DNA of 64,000 bases, from contig JALDNG010000080.1 of assembly GCA_024349245.1 (NCBI GenBank), forward strand, positions 366,001 to 430,000. Reading direction: 5' to 3'. Every line of letters starts with the position of its first letter. Position 1 is the stretch's first letter. The translations under genes were made by a program, and so were the position numbers. This stretch comes from Neodontobutis hainanensis (taxonomy: Eukaryota; Chordata; Actinopteri; Gobiiformes; Odontobutidae). The notes below the pieces were generated by a model that saw only the letters and a program-made list of their open reading frames with translations, was not told where the DNA came from and searched no databases. Positions 21,745-33,757 of the stretch are shown one piece after another.

Positions 21745-22066
21745 AAGTATTCATTCATTTATTCATCATGTTCTACCGCTTTGTCTCGTTAAGGGTCGCG
21801 GGTGACTGGAGCCTATCCCAGCAGCTTTGGGCCTGAGTCGGGGTACACCCTGGACAGTGGCCAGTTAGTCGCAGGGCTAACATATAGAGACAGACAGTGA
21901 CAGACAACCATTCACTCTCACATTCATTCACTCGGGACAATTTAGAGTTGCCGATTTACCTGCACATGCATGTCTTTGGACGGTGGGAGGAAGCCGGAGT
22001 ACCCAGAGAGAACCCACAGTAACACGTGGAGGACATGCTGACTCATCACAGAAAGACGGGAGACAG
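21745..22066 (-). repeat. Dispersed repeat (family D), long copy
   Basis: The plus strand shows GGGTCGCGGGTGACTGGAGC, CCTATCCCAGCAGC, GGGGTACACCCTGGACAGTG, ACAACCATTCACTCTCACATTC, GTCTTTGGACGGTGGGAGGA and GAGAGAACCCAC (the fifth and sixth shown in part). The head of the same repeat is seen in opposite orientation at 13,840. Minus is taken as the conventional reading direction. It abuts the (TA)n tract. Confidence 0.6.
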
Positions 22067-22068
22067 CC

Positions 22069-22093
22069 TATATATATATAATATATAAATATA

Positions 22094-22175
<82 letters not shown>
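22069..22175. repeat. (TA)n microsatellite
   Basis: About 105 bp of TA dinucleotides with a short interruption near 22,087-22,100. Confidence 0.95.
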
Positions 22176-22177
<2 letters not shown>

Positions 22178-24149
22178 TTGACATTTCGGAAACTAATGAG
22201 GCAAGCCTCTCTCCTGCATTCAAAGTGGAACTTTGGTAGGATGGGCCAGGCCTACTGCAATAGGCCAACAGTCTGGCTGAACATTTTGTATTGTTCTACT
22301 GTGGCCTGTTTGTGACTCTGAGCAGCAGCCACATAGAGCAGTGTGTAGCATTGCGTCAATCACCGTTAGCTCAAGTGGCTGTGTTTGTTAGCGCATGTCT
22401 TTCTCCATCACCTAGTGTCCATCCACATTAGATCTCACGGTGGGATTAAGTGGCAACACTGAAGGTACAAGGCGGACAGGAGTGGTTATATTTTCATTTA
22501 GCGTTGGCAGCCGGTGATTTGTTTTGCACACGTCTCCAGGTTTCGGTGTGAGAATGCATGCATACACAGCCTGTAACTGGGCAAATGGGGAGTGGAGAGA
22601 TTTCAATTCCAGCTGAACAACTGCTGTGTGTACATCCGTGTAGCTGCAGGGGTGTGTGATTTGTCTGAGCAGCAGTAGATGGAGGCTAAGTCTAATCTCT
22701 ATTGATAAGAGAGGAAAGATTGCAGGTGAAGGTGGCTGATGCATAATCGATCGGAGAAGACACACAACTGGGCTCTCTTTAAACTATTTGGCAGCACACA
22801 AATGCAACTTACAAATGAAGTTACAAAAATGTGTGGAGCTGCAGATGGGTCCTACACAAAGCTATTCTACTTAAAGAAGTAACCCCAGGACCTAACACTG
22901 GGAGTCTGTTCACTTCACTATGAGCTCACACCACAGTTTAAAAATCCCCAACTGAGGTTTTTAAGTGTGTCTTTATTTGTTCATATCAGAAGTCACTAGA
23001 GCAGTTGTTGCCTAAGGATTGTTTTCCTCTAAAGCGTGTCAAGTTGGAATATGACATGAATATGTTTTTAACAAGAACAAGACAAGCGTCACATGAGAAA
23101 ACTTTGAGGGTTTAGGAGAGTTGTGTCTCACAGCATTTACAGTGCTTGATAATACTGTCAGAAAGTGGCTCCTCTGAACCAAATAAGTTATAACTTACTG
23201 CATTAAATATAACTGCATTAGTCACAGTTAAAAGTGAACAAGGCTGGTGCCAGTCTACCCCAAACAGTCAGTAAAGAGTAACAAACTACACTAGTATTTT
23301 GAATTATTCTTGAATAAAGCCTGACATTTGGCTCTTTAACAAAGAACTGTAAAAGCAGCACTGTATGAGACTGTTAGTTTTTCATTTACAACATTGACGC
23401 TCAAACTGACTGTGGGTACAAAATAAAATAATTTTTGACAATGCTACACATTTTACTGAGAAGTAATAATAAGTTGATGCCCAACACACATTATTTTTGA
23501 CGGAAATGTAAGTGAATGCTCAGTGCTTTGTTCTTCAAGTGTTCACATATGCATATTTAGGTGTAAAAAAAACTGCCTGTAAAAGGCCTGCAGCAAAAAC
23601 AAAATGACTCTACATAGAAGCAGTGCAGAGCCATCGGACTCACTGATGTGTATAAATCACATTTTCAGCTATCTATGTCCTTCCAACATCTACAGCCAGA
23701 ACCAGTACGGGCCTCTGTCCAGTAATCAGGTTCTACTCCACCTTCTCCTCTCCTTTCAGCAGCATTCATCAGACGCTATGTAATCATATTTAACCATGAT
23801 AAAAAAAATTGATAAGAACAAAATCATATGCTTATGGCAGAAGCACTCAAACACCATTTACAAATATAGATTGAGTTCAAGACACCAAGATGGACAAGGC
23901 CATTAATAGTGTGAGTTTGGTTTTACCGACTTCAAAGCTGGGTAAACAGAGCGTGTTTGTGGTGCAGTGGTGCCAGTGGGCTCTTTGTCTCTCTGGCTGC
24001 CCCTCATGCATGGTCTACAGATTTGGTCTCATGTCAGGAGCCGGCCAACCCCCACAGACACACAGCACTGCTTACACAACCCTCTTTATTATGGAAACCA
24101 TTCACCAGGACTTTGACTATCTTCCCGTGACCAAAACAACGTTAAAAAC
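22176..24149. other. No gene recognised; 2 kb unique-looking DNA
   Basis: No coding or repeat assignment. The frames at 22,412-22,765 and 23,890-24,240 are open but show no domain, so I regard them as chance. Confidence 0.3.
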
Positions 24150-24892
24150 AAACTCATTGGTTTATTCAAGGTTTATTCAAGAGTTTTATTTGTCACATAC
24201 ACAGTTATATACAGAATATATAACCGGTAGTGAAATGTAAACTGGTCCGCTCCATGGACTGTGCAAATTAACCAGTACAAAAAAACTTGAAATTTAAAAA
24301 CTTTACAAAAAACTTTACAAAAAACACAAGAAGGAAGTAAACTGTAGACTTATAAATGAGTGTTTAGCAGAAATGTACAAAGAAGAATAATGTGCAAACA
24401 GGTTTATAACAGCAGTAACAGTAACAACGAGAGCAGAAAGTGCAATGTCTGTATAATGTCAGTGTGGATGTTTATCCTGAAGTGAAGTTATGTGATCTTG
24501 TGAACTTGTTCAGGAGTCTGATGGCCTGGGGGAAGAAGCTCCTCCTGAGTCTTTCAGTTTTGGTCATCAGACTTCGGAAGCTCTTACCAGATGGCAGCAG
24601 GGTGAAGTGACGGTTTGCGGGGTGATTAGTGTCCTTGATGATTTTAGCAGCCTCTGCAGCGTTTGGTGAAGACGTCCTGCAGAGACGGGAGAGCTGACCC
24701 TGAGATACGCTCGAAAAAGCGCAAAATTCTTTGCAGTCATGTCTGGTGCTGTTCCCGTACCACGCAGGTGATGCACTGAGACAGCACACTTTCTATCGCC
24801 CCTAAATAGAAAGTTCTCAGGATAGCTGGTGAAACCCTGAATTTCCAATGTAGCGGCTACATCTTTCAGCAACTCTCAGTTTGTGGAGCATT
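24150..24892 (-). pseudogene. LINE C-terminal ORF and 3' UTR remnant
   Basis: The minus strand carries SVSQGQLSRLCRTS, KIIKDTNHPANRHFTLLPSG and ERLRRSFFPQAIRLLNKF (24,480-24,720), followed by about 300 bp of 3' UTR containing the complement of TTTTATTTGTCACATACACA. The 'HFTLLPSG ... SFFPQAIRLLN' signature marks the C-terminus of a vertebrate non-LTR retrotransposon protein. It differs from the L2 clade next door and resembles the fragment at 3.0 kb. A frameshift at about 24,570 puts the upstream part in another frame. RT proper is missing. Confidence 0.6.
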
Positions 24893-27000
24893 GCTATAAA
24901 AATAATAATGTATAGCGCTTTTCAATGTCACTGGGCAATGTCGCTGAAGGAGATCTGAACCTTGAAGGGAAGCCAGTGGAGCTGCTGGAGGATGGGGGTG
25001 ATGGGTTCTCTGGAGAAGGTGTGGGTGAGTAACCGGGCAGCTGAGTTCTGAACGTACTGAAGTTTCTGGAAGTCAGTGGAGGGGAGGCCGTTGAGGATGC
25101 TGTTGCAATAAGTCTGGAGCTTATGAAGACGTGAATGAGGGTTTCGGCAGCGGAGGTGGAGAGGGTGGAACAGAGACGAGCAATGTTTCGGGGGTCAAAA
25201 AATGATATTTTGGTAATGCTTTGGGTATGAGTTTTGAAGGATAGGATGGGGTCCAAAGTTATTCCGAGGTTCCTAATCGGGAGGAGGGGGTTACTGTGTG
25301 CCCATTGATAGAGCGTGTAAAGTCCTGAGTGGAGGGGAAGAGGGATTTGAGACCAGTTATAATGGTTTCAGTTTAATTGCAGTTTAACTTGAGAAGGTTT
25401 GTTGTCATCCAACATTTTAATTCATTGAGGCAGTTTGGTAATGTTTTCTGTGGAGAGGTATATTTGGGTATTGTCAGCGTAGCAGTGAAAATGAAGTCGA
25501 CCAAGCACTGAGCCCTGGGCTACACCATGTGTTACAGGGACAGTATGAGATGTGTAGTTGTTAATGGAGATGTAGTGGAATCTGTCAGAGAGGTAGGATT
25601 TAAACCAGGAGAATACTGAAGTGATCAGTCTGTCAGACTGTAGAACATGGAGGATGGACTGGTCTATGGTGTCAAAGGCAGCACTAAATAGAAGAGCAGT
25701 AGTATGGAAAAAAACCTGAGTTAAAAGCTAGGAGGAGGTTGTTTGTGACTTTGAGAAGGACAGTTTCAATACCTTGGTGAGTGCGTAAATGAAAGATTTC
25801 ATATAACAGGTTGGAGTATAGACATTGCTTGAGTTGAGAGATAACATATTGTTCCAGGATTTTGGAGAGAAATGGAAGGTTTGATATGAGACAGAAGTTT
25901 TCTGGGTTATCAAGGTCTAGCCCAGGTTTTTTTTTAAGAATTGATGTTCCTACTGCAAGTTTCAGAGCAGAGGGAACAGTGCCAGAGATGAGAAAGCAGT
26001 ATAATGTCAAAGATGAGTGAAGTGAGACAGGGAAGGTATGATTTGAGCAGTGAGGATGGGGTCCATTGGGCAGGTAGAGTGTTTTATACCGGATAGTAGT
26101 TTGTTTAGGTCGTAGGTGGTTATGTGTGACAGGGAGAAGGAACAGTTGTGAGATCTTGGAGGAGAAACTGGCTTCAGGTCGGGGGGGATGGGTGGGTTTA
26201 TGGAAAGCTGTTTGTAAATCTTGTCAATTTTAATCTGAAAGAACAACAGGAAGTTATTGCTTTTCTCTGTGGTGAACAAATGAGAGATGTTATACATTAG
26301 GTTAAGGAGTTTGTTTATTGTAAAGAACAGAGTGCACGGATTGGAGGAACCTGAGTTTATGATACCAGAATAGAATGAAAAATGGGCTTTACTGAGAGCT
26401 GTTTTCATCAAACATTTGAGCGTGTACTGTTACTCCTGTTTTCTTGTAGAGGCGTTCCAGTTGTCTGTGTGGCTTTTGGAGTGCATGTAGGTCTGAGGTG
26501 TACAAGGGGGCAGAGTGAGTGAATTTAATAGTTTTTGTTTTAACAGGGACAAGTTGATTGAGATAATTGGAGAGTGTTCTGTTGTATAGTGTTACTTTGT
26601 TGTGTGTGGTTGGTTGTTCAGGGAGTATAGATGCAGCTAATGTATCAGATATGCAGGTGGAGAGAGCGACTGGACAGTGGAACTTAACGTTTCTGAAGGT
26701 AATGGTACAATTTTGTATGGGTATGTCTGTGTTCATAGTTATAGCCTGATGATCCGAGATTGTGAGGTTTAGGTCTATGATTGTTTTGATATGAAGGCCA
26801 GTAGAGCAAACCAAATCCAGAGTGTGTCCGCGACTGTGAGTGGGAAAATTAACATGTTGGGTAAAGTTAAAACAGTTTAGAATGTCCAGGAAGCTGTACA
26901 GTTTGGGAAATCAATGTGGATGTTGATGTCACCTATGAGGAGTATGGAAGGAAAAACTGAGGATAAGTGAGTAACTAACCAGAGCATGTCAGTCAGAGGC
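24893..27000 (-). mobile_element. L2-clade LINE, decayed but spanning endonuclease to 3' end
   Basis: Reading the minus strand from about 26,990 to 24,893 gives AP endonuclease blocks, the RT fingers and palm, the thumb, the C-terminal block and an AGCGCT-containing 3' end followed by (AAT)-like sequence at 24,895-24,910. The shared AAAGCGCTATA 3' motif fits L2 and L2-mobilised SINEs. Domain order is normal for L2. The extreme 5' end (start of the endonuclease) is not recognisable. Confidence 0.75.
24900..26990 (-). pseudogene. L2-clade endonuclease / reverse transcriptase ORF, multiply broken
   Basis: In minus-strand order: endonuclease DINIHIDFPKLYSFLD then LTISDHQAI, containing the conserved S-D-H (about 26,740-26,760); linker KTALSKAHFSFYSGIINSG; RT fingers SGTVPSALKLAVGTSILKK; LISNLPFLSKILEQYVISQL; HLRTHQGIETVLLKVTNNLL; palm block VAQGSVLG and HFHCYADNTQIYLST, with YADN in place of the catalytic YADD (about 25,470-25,500); C-terminal ETLIHVFISSRL and QKLQYVQNSAARLLT. 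The reading frame changes at least four times, and stops occur within RT. The D-to-N change at the second catalytic aspartate would itself abolish activity. Confidence 0.75.
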
Positions 27001-28917
27001 AACTTTGCCTTCATGAGCTAGCTTAGCCGCACTGGGATGAGTGAGTGGTATCCCGCCTGACCCAGCGGTAGAGCAACTTCAGTCAGTTTCCCAATGTGAC
27101 CGAAATGGATTTATGGTTGGTTTTGTATAGAAATATCCATGTAAGAGTCTCATCAGAAGATGTATCAGTCAACAAGGTTTGTTTGTATTTTTGTATTATT
27201 TGTTCTATTCTTGCATGAAAAGCAGTAGCCAAAATGCATTTGTGTCCTCTCACAGTGAGCTGTCCTGGTCCTGGTAACTATGGCAACACTATTGTGCTTG
27301 ACTTCCATTAAATTTTTTGGTGGTTCTATAGGTCTTATGTTGTGATTTTGTAGTTTTGTTAGTTGTAGATTGCGGATGAGTCCCTTTCTTTCAGGGTCAC
27401 ATAAAAATAAGGCCACATTTGATACATTTTTGATGATTTGTGATGAGCTGCTCAGAAATGAAGGCAAAATCTAAACCAATTCCACAGAAATACTGCTGAT
27501 GTTTAAAACAAAAGAGCAAACTTAATGTAGTGCTAGCACCGTGTGTTCTGCTCTAAGCTCACACTAAACCAAGCCAGATTAGCATTAAACATTAAAAATG
27601 GACAAACGCTGAGCCTGGTCAATTCCAACAGCATGTTCCAACAGCATTTGGTACTGCACGCGTCACTCTGATCATACCCCATCATCATCACAAGCAGAGA
27701 ACAAAAGAGTATCACCACCTCTTTTATTTGGCAATTATCACATTATTCTTTATTCCAGAATTTTTAACTTTGGTCAAATTTTCAAAACTTTGACTGTGAA
27801 GTTGCTTGGCAATATTGCAGATTTGGTGAGTGTTGTGTGTGGTACGTGAGGTCCATCTGTTCAGTCCTGGGCATGAGGGGTGACCCCGCCCCCCTCTGGT
27901 GCACATTTTTCTAGTTCTTCCCTCAGAGATGTGTGTTGCAACATGTACAGCTCTGGCCCCATATGTGTCTACCCCTGGCCCCTCCCGTTAGTGCAGTGTG
28001 CAGCAGATGGGGTGCCCAGGTCACCTCTGACCCCTGCTGTTCTGTGACACCCCCCTCTATTGTACCATGATGGGCATCTGACATTACTTGGGCTCATTCA
28101 TTAAGAACACTAGACCTTGCACCTGAGCTTCGTAATAACTCTGCCAATCAGTGTTATTCCATGGGCAGTTTGTCCCATCAGGCTTTGTTGTAGGGGGCCA
28201 TCAGTCATTTGTCATCTGGCACCTGGCTTTTATCATAATAACGCTGACTGTTCATGCATTCAGTGTAAGAAAGCAACTGACCTGTGGCTAAACGCTTGGC
28301 TTTCCAATTTATTGTGCCTAAATCACACCTTTGTGTTCTCTATTAGGAACCAGGATAAAAAGTACTGCTATATAAACAAGTGTATTAACAGCATTCTCTT
28401 TACACAGTAGTAAAAATATTTCTTGTAAATCACAACTCAAATATTAATGTAATCAAATTAAATATAAAACCAAAGCTGACACTGCAGGGCATATCCCTTT
28501 TAACTAGTTTGTTTTAGAAAAACAAGTTACATCAGAACATTAAAGCAGGCACCTTCTGAGCAACAAACAGCAAGTTACCATTTAAACATTTAACACATTT
28601 AACATTTAGTTATAAAACCTGCTGTGTGTAATGGCTCTATATTATTTTAATACATAAGACAAATTAATAAATGTGTCAATAGTTCATTTTTGACCCTCCT
28701 CCTGCTATCTGCTCATGTTTCGGCCTGTGGGCTTTTAGCAAAAGATATTTGCCGCTCCCTCAATGACTAGCGCTAAAGCAGAACAAAATTAAGCCCAAAC
28801 AGTCAGTCACATGTAGCAGGGTTCTATGAGAGGAAAAGTGGAGAGGCTGAGAGCGCATACACAAGCACAAGTTTTACACATCCACTGAAATCCGAAACAT
28901 GTACTGATCGTAGCTGC
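27001..28917. other. No gene recognised; 1.9 kb
   Basis: Part of 27,000-27,160 may be decayed 5' LINE sequence. The rest is non-coding and unique-looking. Runs near 28,840-28,960 precede the LTR of the Gmr1-type element and may include its missing U5 region in diverged form. Confidence 0.3.
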
Positions 28918-29082
28918 GTGCCAAACAAAAGGGTTCACCTGAGAGAGAGATAGATAGAAAGAGAGAACAAAGGCAGGCAGGCCTATATATACACCCTAAG
29001 CCCCTCCCCTCTCTCAGATAGACCACACCTGACGACCCACCCACTTCACACTTAAAGGGGAAGTTCAAGAGCTGGGTCGTCA
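28918..29082 (-). repeat. Gmr1-type 3' LTR (U3 part)
   Basis: On the minus strand it begins TGACGACCCAGCTCTTGAA at 29,082 and contains a TATA-like TATATATAGG at about 28,982-28,992. It aligns with 34,071-34,236 (CACCTGAGAGAGA, GCCTATATATACAC, CTAAGCCCCTCCCCTCTC). Towards lower coordinates, past about 28,918, similarity to the 5' LTR is lost, so R-U5 is missing or replaced. Confidence 0.7.
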
Positions 29083-29091
29083 CCCCCTCAC
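29083..29091 (-). promoter_or_regulatory. Polypurine tract (plus-strand primer)
   Basis: The minus strand reads GTGAGGGGG directly before the TG of the 3' LTR, the expected position of the polypurine tract. Confidence 0.6.
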
Positions 29092-29227
29092 AAAGAAGCT
29101 GGCCAATGGAACCACCCGTCAGTGTAATAAACCAATTTGTTTCCCCCCACTCAGCAACTTTGGTGCCTAAAGAAGCAAATTAAGAGAAGAGAGAAAATTA
29201 GTAAACACAAGACAGGCACTTTAGCAT

Positions 29228-29916
29228 TTAAACAGCTCGAGCCAAAACATTGTCTGTGCCTTTAATATGGCAATTATCAAGATTAAAAGGCTGTAGAAAC
29301 AGACACCATCTCATGAGATGTTGATTTGGATTTTGTAGTGAGTGGAGGAATGTTAGAGGGTTGTGGTCAGTGAACACACCAACAGGATTTACTCCACCCC
29401 CAACATACACCTCAAAGTGTTGCAAAACCCAGATCAGTGCCAGCGCCTCTTTTTTAACAATCGAATAGTTAAACTGATGTTTATTAAATTTTCGAGAAAA
29501 AAAACTGGATCGACTAAACCATCCTCACCAGCCTGCAACAAGACAGCCCCTGCACCAACTCCACTAGTGTCTACTTGAAGCTGGAAAGGCTCATTTATCC
29601 GAGGAGCAGCCAAAACGTGAGATGAGGACACTAATAATTTTACCTTCTCAAATGCCTTCTGAGAATCAAGTGTCCATTCAAACTTAACTTTAGAGCTTAG
29701 CAGGTTGGTAAGTGGAGTAGCGACTGTTGAAATGTCTCTGCAGAACTGACGGTAATAACCTGCCATTCCAAGAAACCGCATCAATTTTTTCTTAGATGAC
29801 GGTGTGGGAAACTTATCTATTGCCTCAACTTTAGCCCGAATAGGTCTAACGGATCCCTGACCTACTACTTTTCCCAAGTAGGTTACTGTGCCTTTGACAA
29901 ACTCACATTTGGCCAA
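29228..29916 (-). pseudogene. Gmr1-type RT thumb and RNase H
   Basis: Starts with the RT connection: KCEFVKGTVTYLGKVVGQG, then MRFLGMAGYYRQFCRDISTV, then FEWTLDSQKAFEKVK. The RNase H block VDTSGVGAGAVLLQ has an altered catalytic 'DAS' (now DTS, D kept). A frameshift near 29,440 leads to GVFTDHNPLTFLHSL and the C-terminal HIKGTDNVLARAV at the stop. The terminal 'HxxGxxNVxAD' block confirms RNase H. The domain closes the pol region and is followed by about 140 bp of 3' UTR before the polypurine tract. Confidence 0.85.
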
Positions 29917-30290
29917 ATGATGGCCAAATGACGATTAAACAAAGCATGAATTCGCTGTAAATGCTCATCCCTTGTGTCACTAAAGATGACCACATCATCC
30001 AAGTAGACGGCACAGCCCTGTAGGTCTGCAACAACACGGTTCATCAGCTTTTGAAAAGTGGCTGGAGCATTCCTTAATCCAAAGGGCAACACTGTATACG
30101 AGTACAAACCAGAAGATGTTACAAAAGCAGAAATCTCCTGGGCCCTTTTTGACAGGGGAACCTGCCAATATCCTTTCAAAAGGTCAAATTTGCTGACAAA
30201 TTTGGCAGACCCTACTTTGTCAACACAATCGTCTAGCTGTGGAAGAGGAAATAAGTCAGGTTTGGTAACTTTGGTAACATAACTGACTTT
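29883..30290 (-). pseudogene. Gmr1-type reverse transcriptase (fingers and palm)
   Basis: The minus strand reads KPDLFPLPQLDDCVDKVGSA, then FVSKFDLLKGYWQVPLSKRA (first catalytic D in FDLLKGYWQ), TVLPFGLRNAPATFQKLMN, and YLDDVVIFSD with both catalytic aspartates intact. It overlaps the following RNase H frame with a frameshift near 29,900. RT sits downstream of integrase, the diagnostic arrangement of this element. The RT N-terminal part ('YRxVN' block) is deleted: the sequence passes from the GPY/F region into 'KPDLFPLPQ' within about 20 bp. Confidence 0.85.
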
Positions 30291-30530
30291 CTATGTCGTT
30301 CAGGATTTGAAATCATGCAGTTTTGGTCAGAAATCTGCTTAATACCAGTGTAAGGACCTGAGAATCTGGCCTGAAAAGGAAAACTTACAACAGGCAATAA
30401 AGCTAAAACTTCATCACTGGGGTCAAAAACACATTTCACAGCAGTACGATCAAATATTTTCTTCATTTTCCCTTGAGACATTTAGAAATTTACTTTTGCC
30501 TTTTTCCCAGCTTCATACAACCGCCTCTTA
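30291..30530 (-). pseudogene. Integrase C-terminal GPY/F module
   Basis: The minus strand reads FDRTAVKCVFDPSDEVLALL, then FQARFSGPYTGIKQISDQN and ISNPERHRKS. The 'RFSGPY' is the GPY/F signature found at the integrase C-terminus of many Ty3/gypsy elements and retroviruses. It lies between the DDE core and RT, confirming that a full integrase precedes RT. Confidence 0.75.
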
Positions 30531-30683
30531 AAACCATTGACATAGTCAATTAGGTTGGTGGGAGGAGGGGAACTTTTCCAATCACTCTGTAACAAAGCCA
30601 AAGGATCACGTACAAACACAAGTTCATTAGGTCTTAACCCTGTACTTCTCTAGCTGCCAGCATGAGCCTAGTCACGATCAGGT

Positions 30684-31150
30684 TCAGTACAGTAAGCCCG
30701 CAGCAGAGACTTCAGCGCCTGATTCAATAGCTTCCCGACTCTCTGGATGATATGGTGTAGACTTAACATGCTTGACCTGTAGCTGTTTAAGAATCTCTGC
30801 AAACATTTTTGAGGTAAAGTTTGTCCCCTGGTCACGTTGTATCACTTTAGGTATACCAAAAACAGAAATTAATTGAGACAAAGCTTTGATAACAGACTTT
30901 GTAGTGATATTCCTGAGAGCAAAAGCTGCTGGGTAACGCGTATTTAAACATATAACTGTCAGCAAATACATGCTGCCTGTTTTTGATTTGGGTAGCGGCC
31001 CTACACAATCTAATAAAATATGTTCAAATGGTTGACCAACTGTTGGAATAGGCCTCATAGGTAGTGGTTTTATGACTTGGTTGGGCTTCCCTGTTAACTG
31101 ACAATTGTGACAGGTTCTAACATAGGAAGACACAACTTTTTTGATTTTAG
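30684..31150 (-). pseudogene. Gmr1-type integrase core
   Basis: Begins inside the HHCC zinc-binding domain (RTCHNCQLTGKPNQ). The core shows the first D in HILLDCVGPLPKSK, the second D in VIQRDQGTNFTSKMFAEIL and the E in STPYHPESREAIES, so the DDE triad is recognisable. The final helix is garbled by a frameshift. The two His of the zinc domain are in the preceding frame (HCGVAGHFGVRKTY), separated by a frameshift near 31,150. Confidence 0.85.
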
Positions 31151-31151
31151 G

Positions 31152-31994
31152 TCAGTAGAAGTAATGCAGTACATAAGTTTTCCTGACACCAAAGTGTCCT
31201 GCAACACCACAATGAGCTGCCTTTAAAACGTCGGTCCTAAACTTATTTGGTACTACAACTTGAAAGATGATGTCACCAACCAGATTATTGTGATAAGGAA
31301 GCCATTTTCTCACCAACATCCAATCATCCAGACAGTAACCAGATACTGCATCTTCTAAATTCTCTAAAGACTGAACCTGTAGGAATAGATCTTTTAGAGA
31401 GATGTCAACTTTTTGTTCTACAATCAACTCATGTCTCATGATTGAGAGTGCAAAGTCAGACAAAGGAAAACGCACATTTGGCTGTATTTCAGAGTGGTTA
31501 ACAGACTGGTCTACAGAGTCTTGTGTGCGTTTACTCTGAGCACGAGTAACACACGCTGGAGAAGTCTCATCTTTAGAAGACTCAGAAACTATGGAGCCTT
31601 TAGCCCACATTTGAGCTCCTGCCAGGTCATTTCCCAGAATAAACTGTACTTCATCCACAGGTAGACTAGGAAAAACCCCTAGAGGAACCACATCAGTGAC
31701 AATGTCCGAAGACAACATTACACTATGGAATGGGACAGTCAATATATTTAAGCTCATACCCCTGACTTTTGCAAATCCACCAGTTGCGGATTTTGAGGAA
31801 AATGGTAAAACAGAGGCATAGATGAAGGAGTCGAGGGCCCCTGAATCTCTGAGAATGTTTACAGGGACCTTCTCATTGCTGCATGCTAAAGACACATAAC
31901 CCCTAGAGATATTTGGCCGGTAACCCGAGTCAACCAACGACAACGGGACAATCTCAGGGTTGATCTCATCTTCAGACTTGGTGTGAGCCTTCAC
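31152..31994 (-). pseudogene. Gmr1-type protease plus integrase zinc-domain start
   Basis: The longest open frame of the element (280 codons). VPVNILRDSGALDSFIYASV near 31,850 is the aspartic protease active site (D-S-G-A). The following segment includes VQFILGNDLAGAQMW. The C-terminal part reads VVPNKFRTDVLKAAHCGVAG, then HFGVRKTY, the His pair of the integrase HHCC domain. A protease fused directly to integrase, with no RT between them, is what sets this group apart. Upstream gag is in another frame. Confidence 0.85.
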
Positions 31995-32079
31995 TGCAGC
32001 AATAGTTTTTGCTTTCTCAGCTGGAGAAACAGAGGCAGCAAGGGCAACTGGTTTAGGAAAATGCTTTCCTTGAAACGTT

Positions 32080-32790
32080 TTAGTTTTTAATACAGGTCAT
32101 TTTTCCAGTGACCACGCTATAAACAATAGTTACAGTTTTTACTTGAATCCTGCGCAATCTAGCGCAATTTACAGGTTTAACGGATGCTTCCGATTCCTGT
32201 ACATAATTTTTATGACAGTATGAGGACTCCTTGAGTCTCCAGTTAGCATTACCTTTAGATGTCAACATGTACTCATCAGCTAGAACAGGTGCCTCAAATG
32301 TAGTCTTTGACTTGTGTTCATTCAAGTAGTTGGATATTCGCTCAGGAAGTGTGTATTTAAATTGCTCCAACAAGATCAACTCACACAACAGAGGATAGGT
32401 TTCAGTCTCATAAGCAGACTGCCATCAGTTAAACATAATTGCCAGCTCACGAGCAAACTCTACATGAGACTGGTTGTCTTGTCTTCTAGAGTTCCTAAAC
32501 TCTTTTCGGTATGCTTCTGCGACAAGTTTATAAGCCTTCAGCACTGCAGATTTAACCTTTAGATAGTTTTTACTGTCCACAACATTTAATGTAGAAAACA
32601 CTTGCTGCGCTTTCCCACTAAGCACACACTACAACAACAAAGTCTGTTCGGAATCGGACCACTTTCTTGTTTCAGCCAACCTCTCAAAAAGTTCAAATAA
32701 AGTGTCTGAGTCTTGTTCTGAAAACTTGGGCAGACTTCTTAGATTAACAGAAACATCAAAATGATGGCTAAACTATAGAGAGACAAGTAA
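32080..32790 (-). pseudogene. Gmr1-type gag with SCAN-like domain
   Basis: Minus-strand frames give SVNLRSLPKFSEQDSDTLFE and LFERLAETRKWSDSEQTL, then CVLSGKAQQVFSTLNV, AVLKAYKLVAEAYRKEFRNS, QSHVEFARELAIMFN, LILLEQFKYTLPERISNYLN and TTFEAPVLADEYM. The 'LEQFxxxLPE' and 'A..LADEY' pattern is the SCAN-like capsid C-terminal region. Vertebrate SCAN domains are thought to derive from Gmr1-like gag. A degenerate zinc-knuckle segment follows near 32,120. An in-frame TAG and a frameshift split the frame near 32,430 and 32,630. Confidence 0.8.
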
Positions 32791-33179
32791 AGTTGGATCA
32801 TGCAATTTACCATCTCTGATGAGGTCTAGCCTATAGCCTTCTAGACTCTCTCAAGCTGGCGACTCTCCTAGACAGTTACACTTGTGTACCCGAGACAACT
32901 GCTCCAACCACGTCCCAGTACAAAAACAACAAACTAAAACAAAAAAAACAACATGTCCAGTTTTCTGGGCCATGTTCTTAAGCCTACCAGGAACTTTTCC
33001 CCCTTCCAAACAACCATGGCTGCATCACACCAATCAAATAGTATTTAAAGTAGCTTACTGAAATGTGTGGACCCAACATTAAGACCTCTCTACATAAGCC
33101 ACCTTCTCACTGTGAAACTTTCCTCTCCAACAATTTGTTTCTACTCAAACAAAACACACTCAAGTAAGGTAATGAATAC
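32791..33179 (-). other. Gmr1-type leader, proximal part
   Basis: Decayed 5' region of the element between gag and the nested LTR. No coding motif recognised. Confidence 0.5.
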
Positions 33180-33663
33180 AGTCACTACCGATGGCTCAGG
33201 AGCAGGAAGACTCCAATGCAAACCCAAAGAGTCAGGTATAACGGTTAACTAAAATTTATTTAAGGATAAAATAATCAAAAGACCTCCAGGAATTCAAAAT
33301 AACCAAGGCAAAGAAAAAAAACAAAATTACACTGAAAACACAGCTAAAAAATCTCGAGGTAACATATACAAAAACAGACTAGGAATTCTACCAAAAATCA
33401 TAAGGAACTCAGACAAGACTTACGGGTACAGAAACAATGACCTGGCACTGAGGGGAAGGACAAACAGGTATAGACACAGACAACAAGGGACATGTGAAAC
33501 ATATTAGGGCGAAGTAGGTAATCACACAGGAGGGAAAGACACAAGGCAGGGAGTCAATCTAAGACACAGACAAGGGCAAGACATCAAAATAAAATCCACG
33601 AACTAAAATACAGACTTGAAACAATATCAGATACACTTACAAAGAACAAATCAGTACAAAACT

Positions 33664-33757
<94 letters not shown>

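Noticed and set aside
23890..24240. A 116-codon plus-strand frame considered as a host exon
   Set aside because: No domain, no splice-site logic, and its end overlaps the 3' UTR of a LINE remnant.
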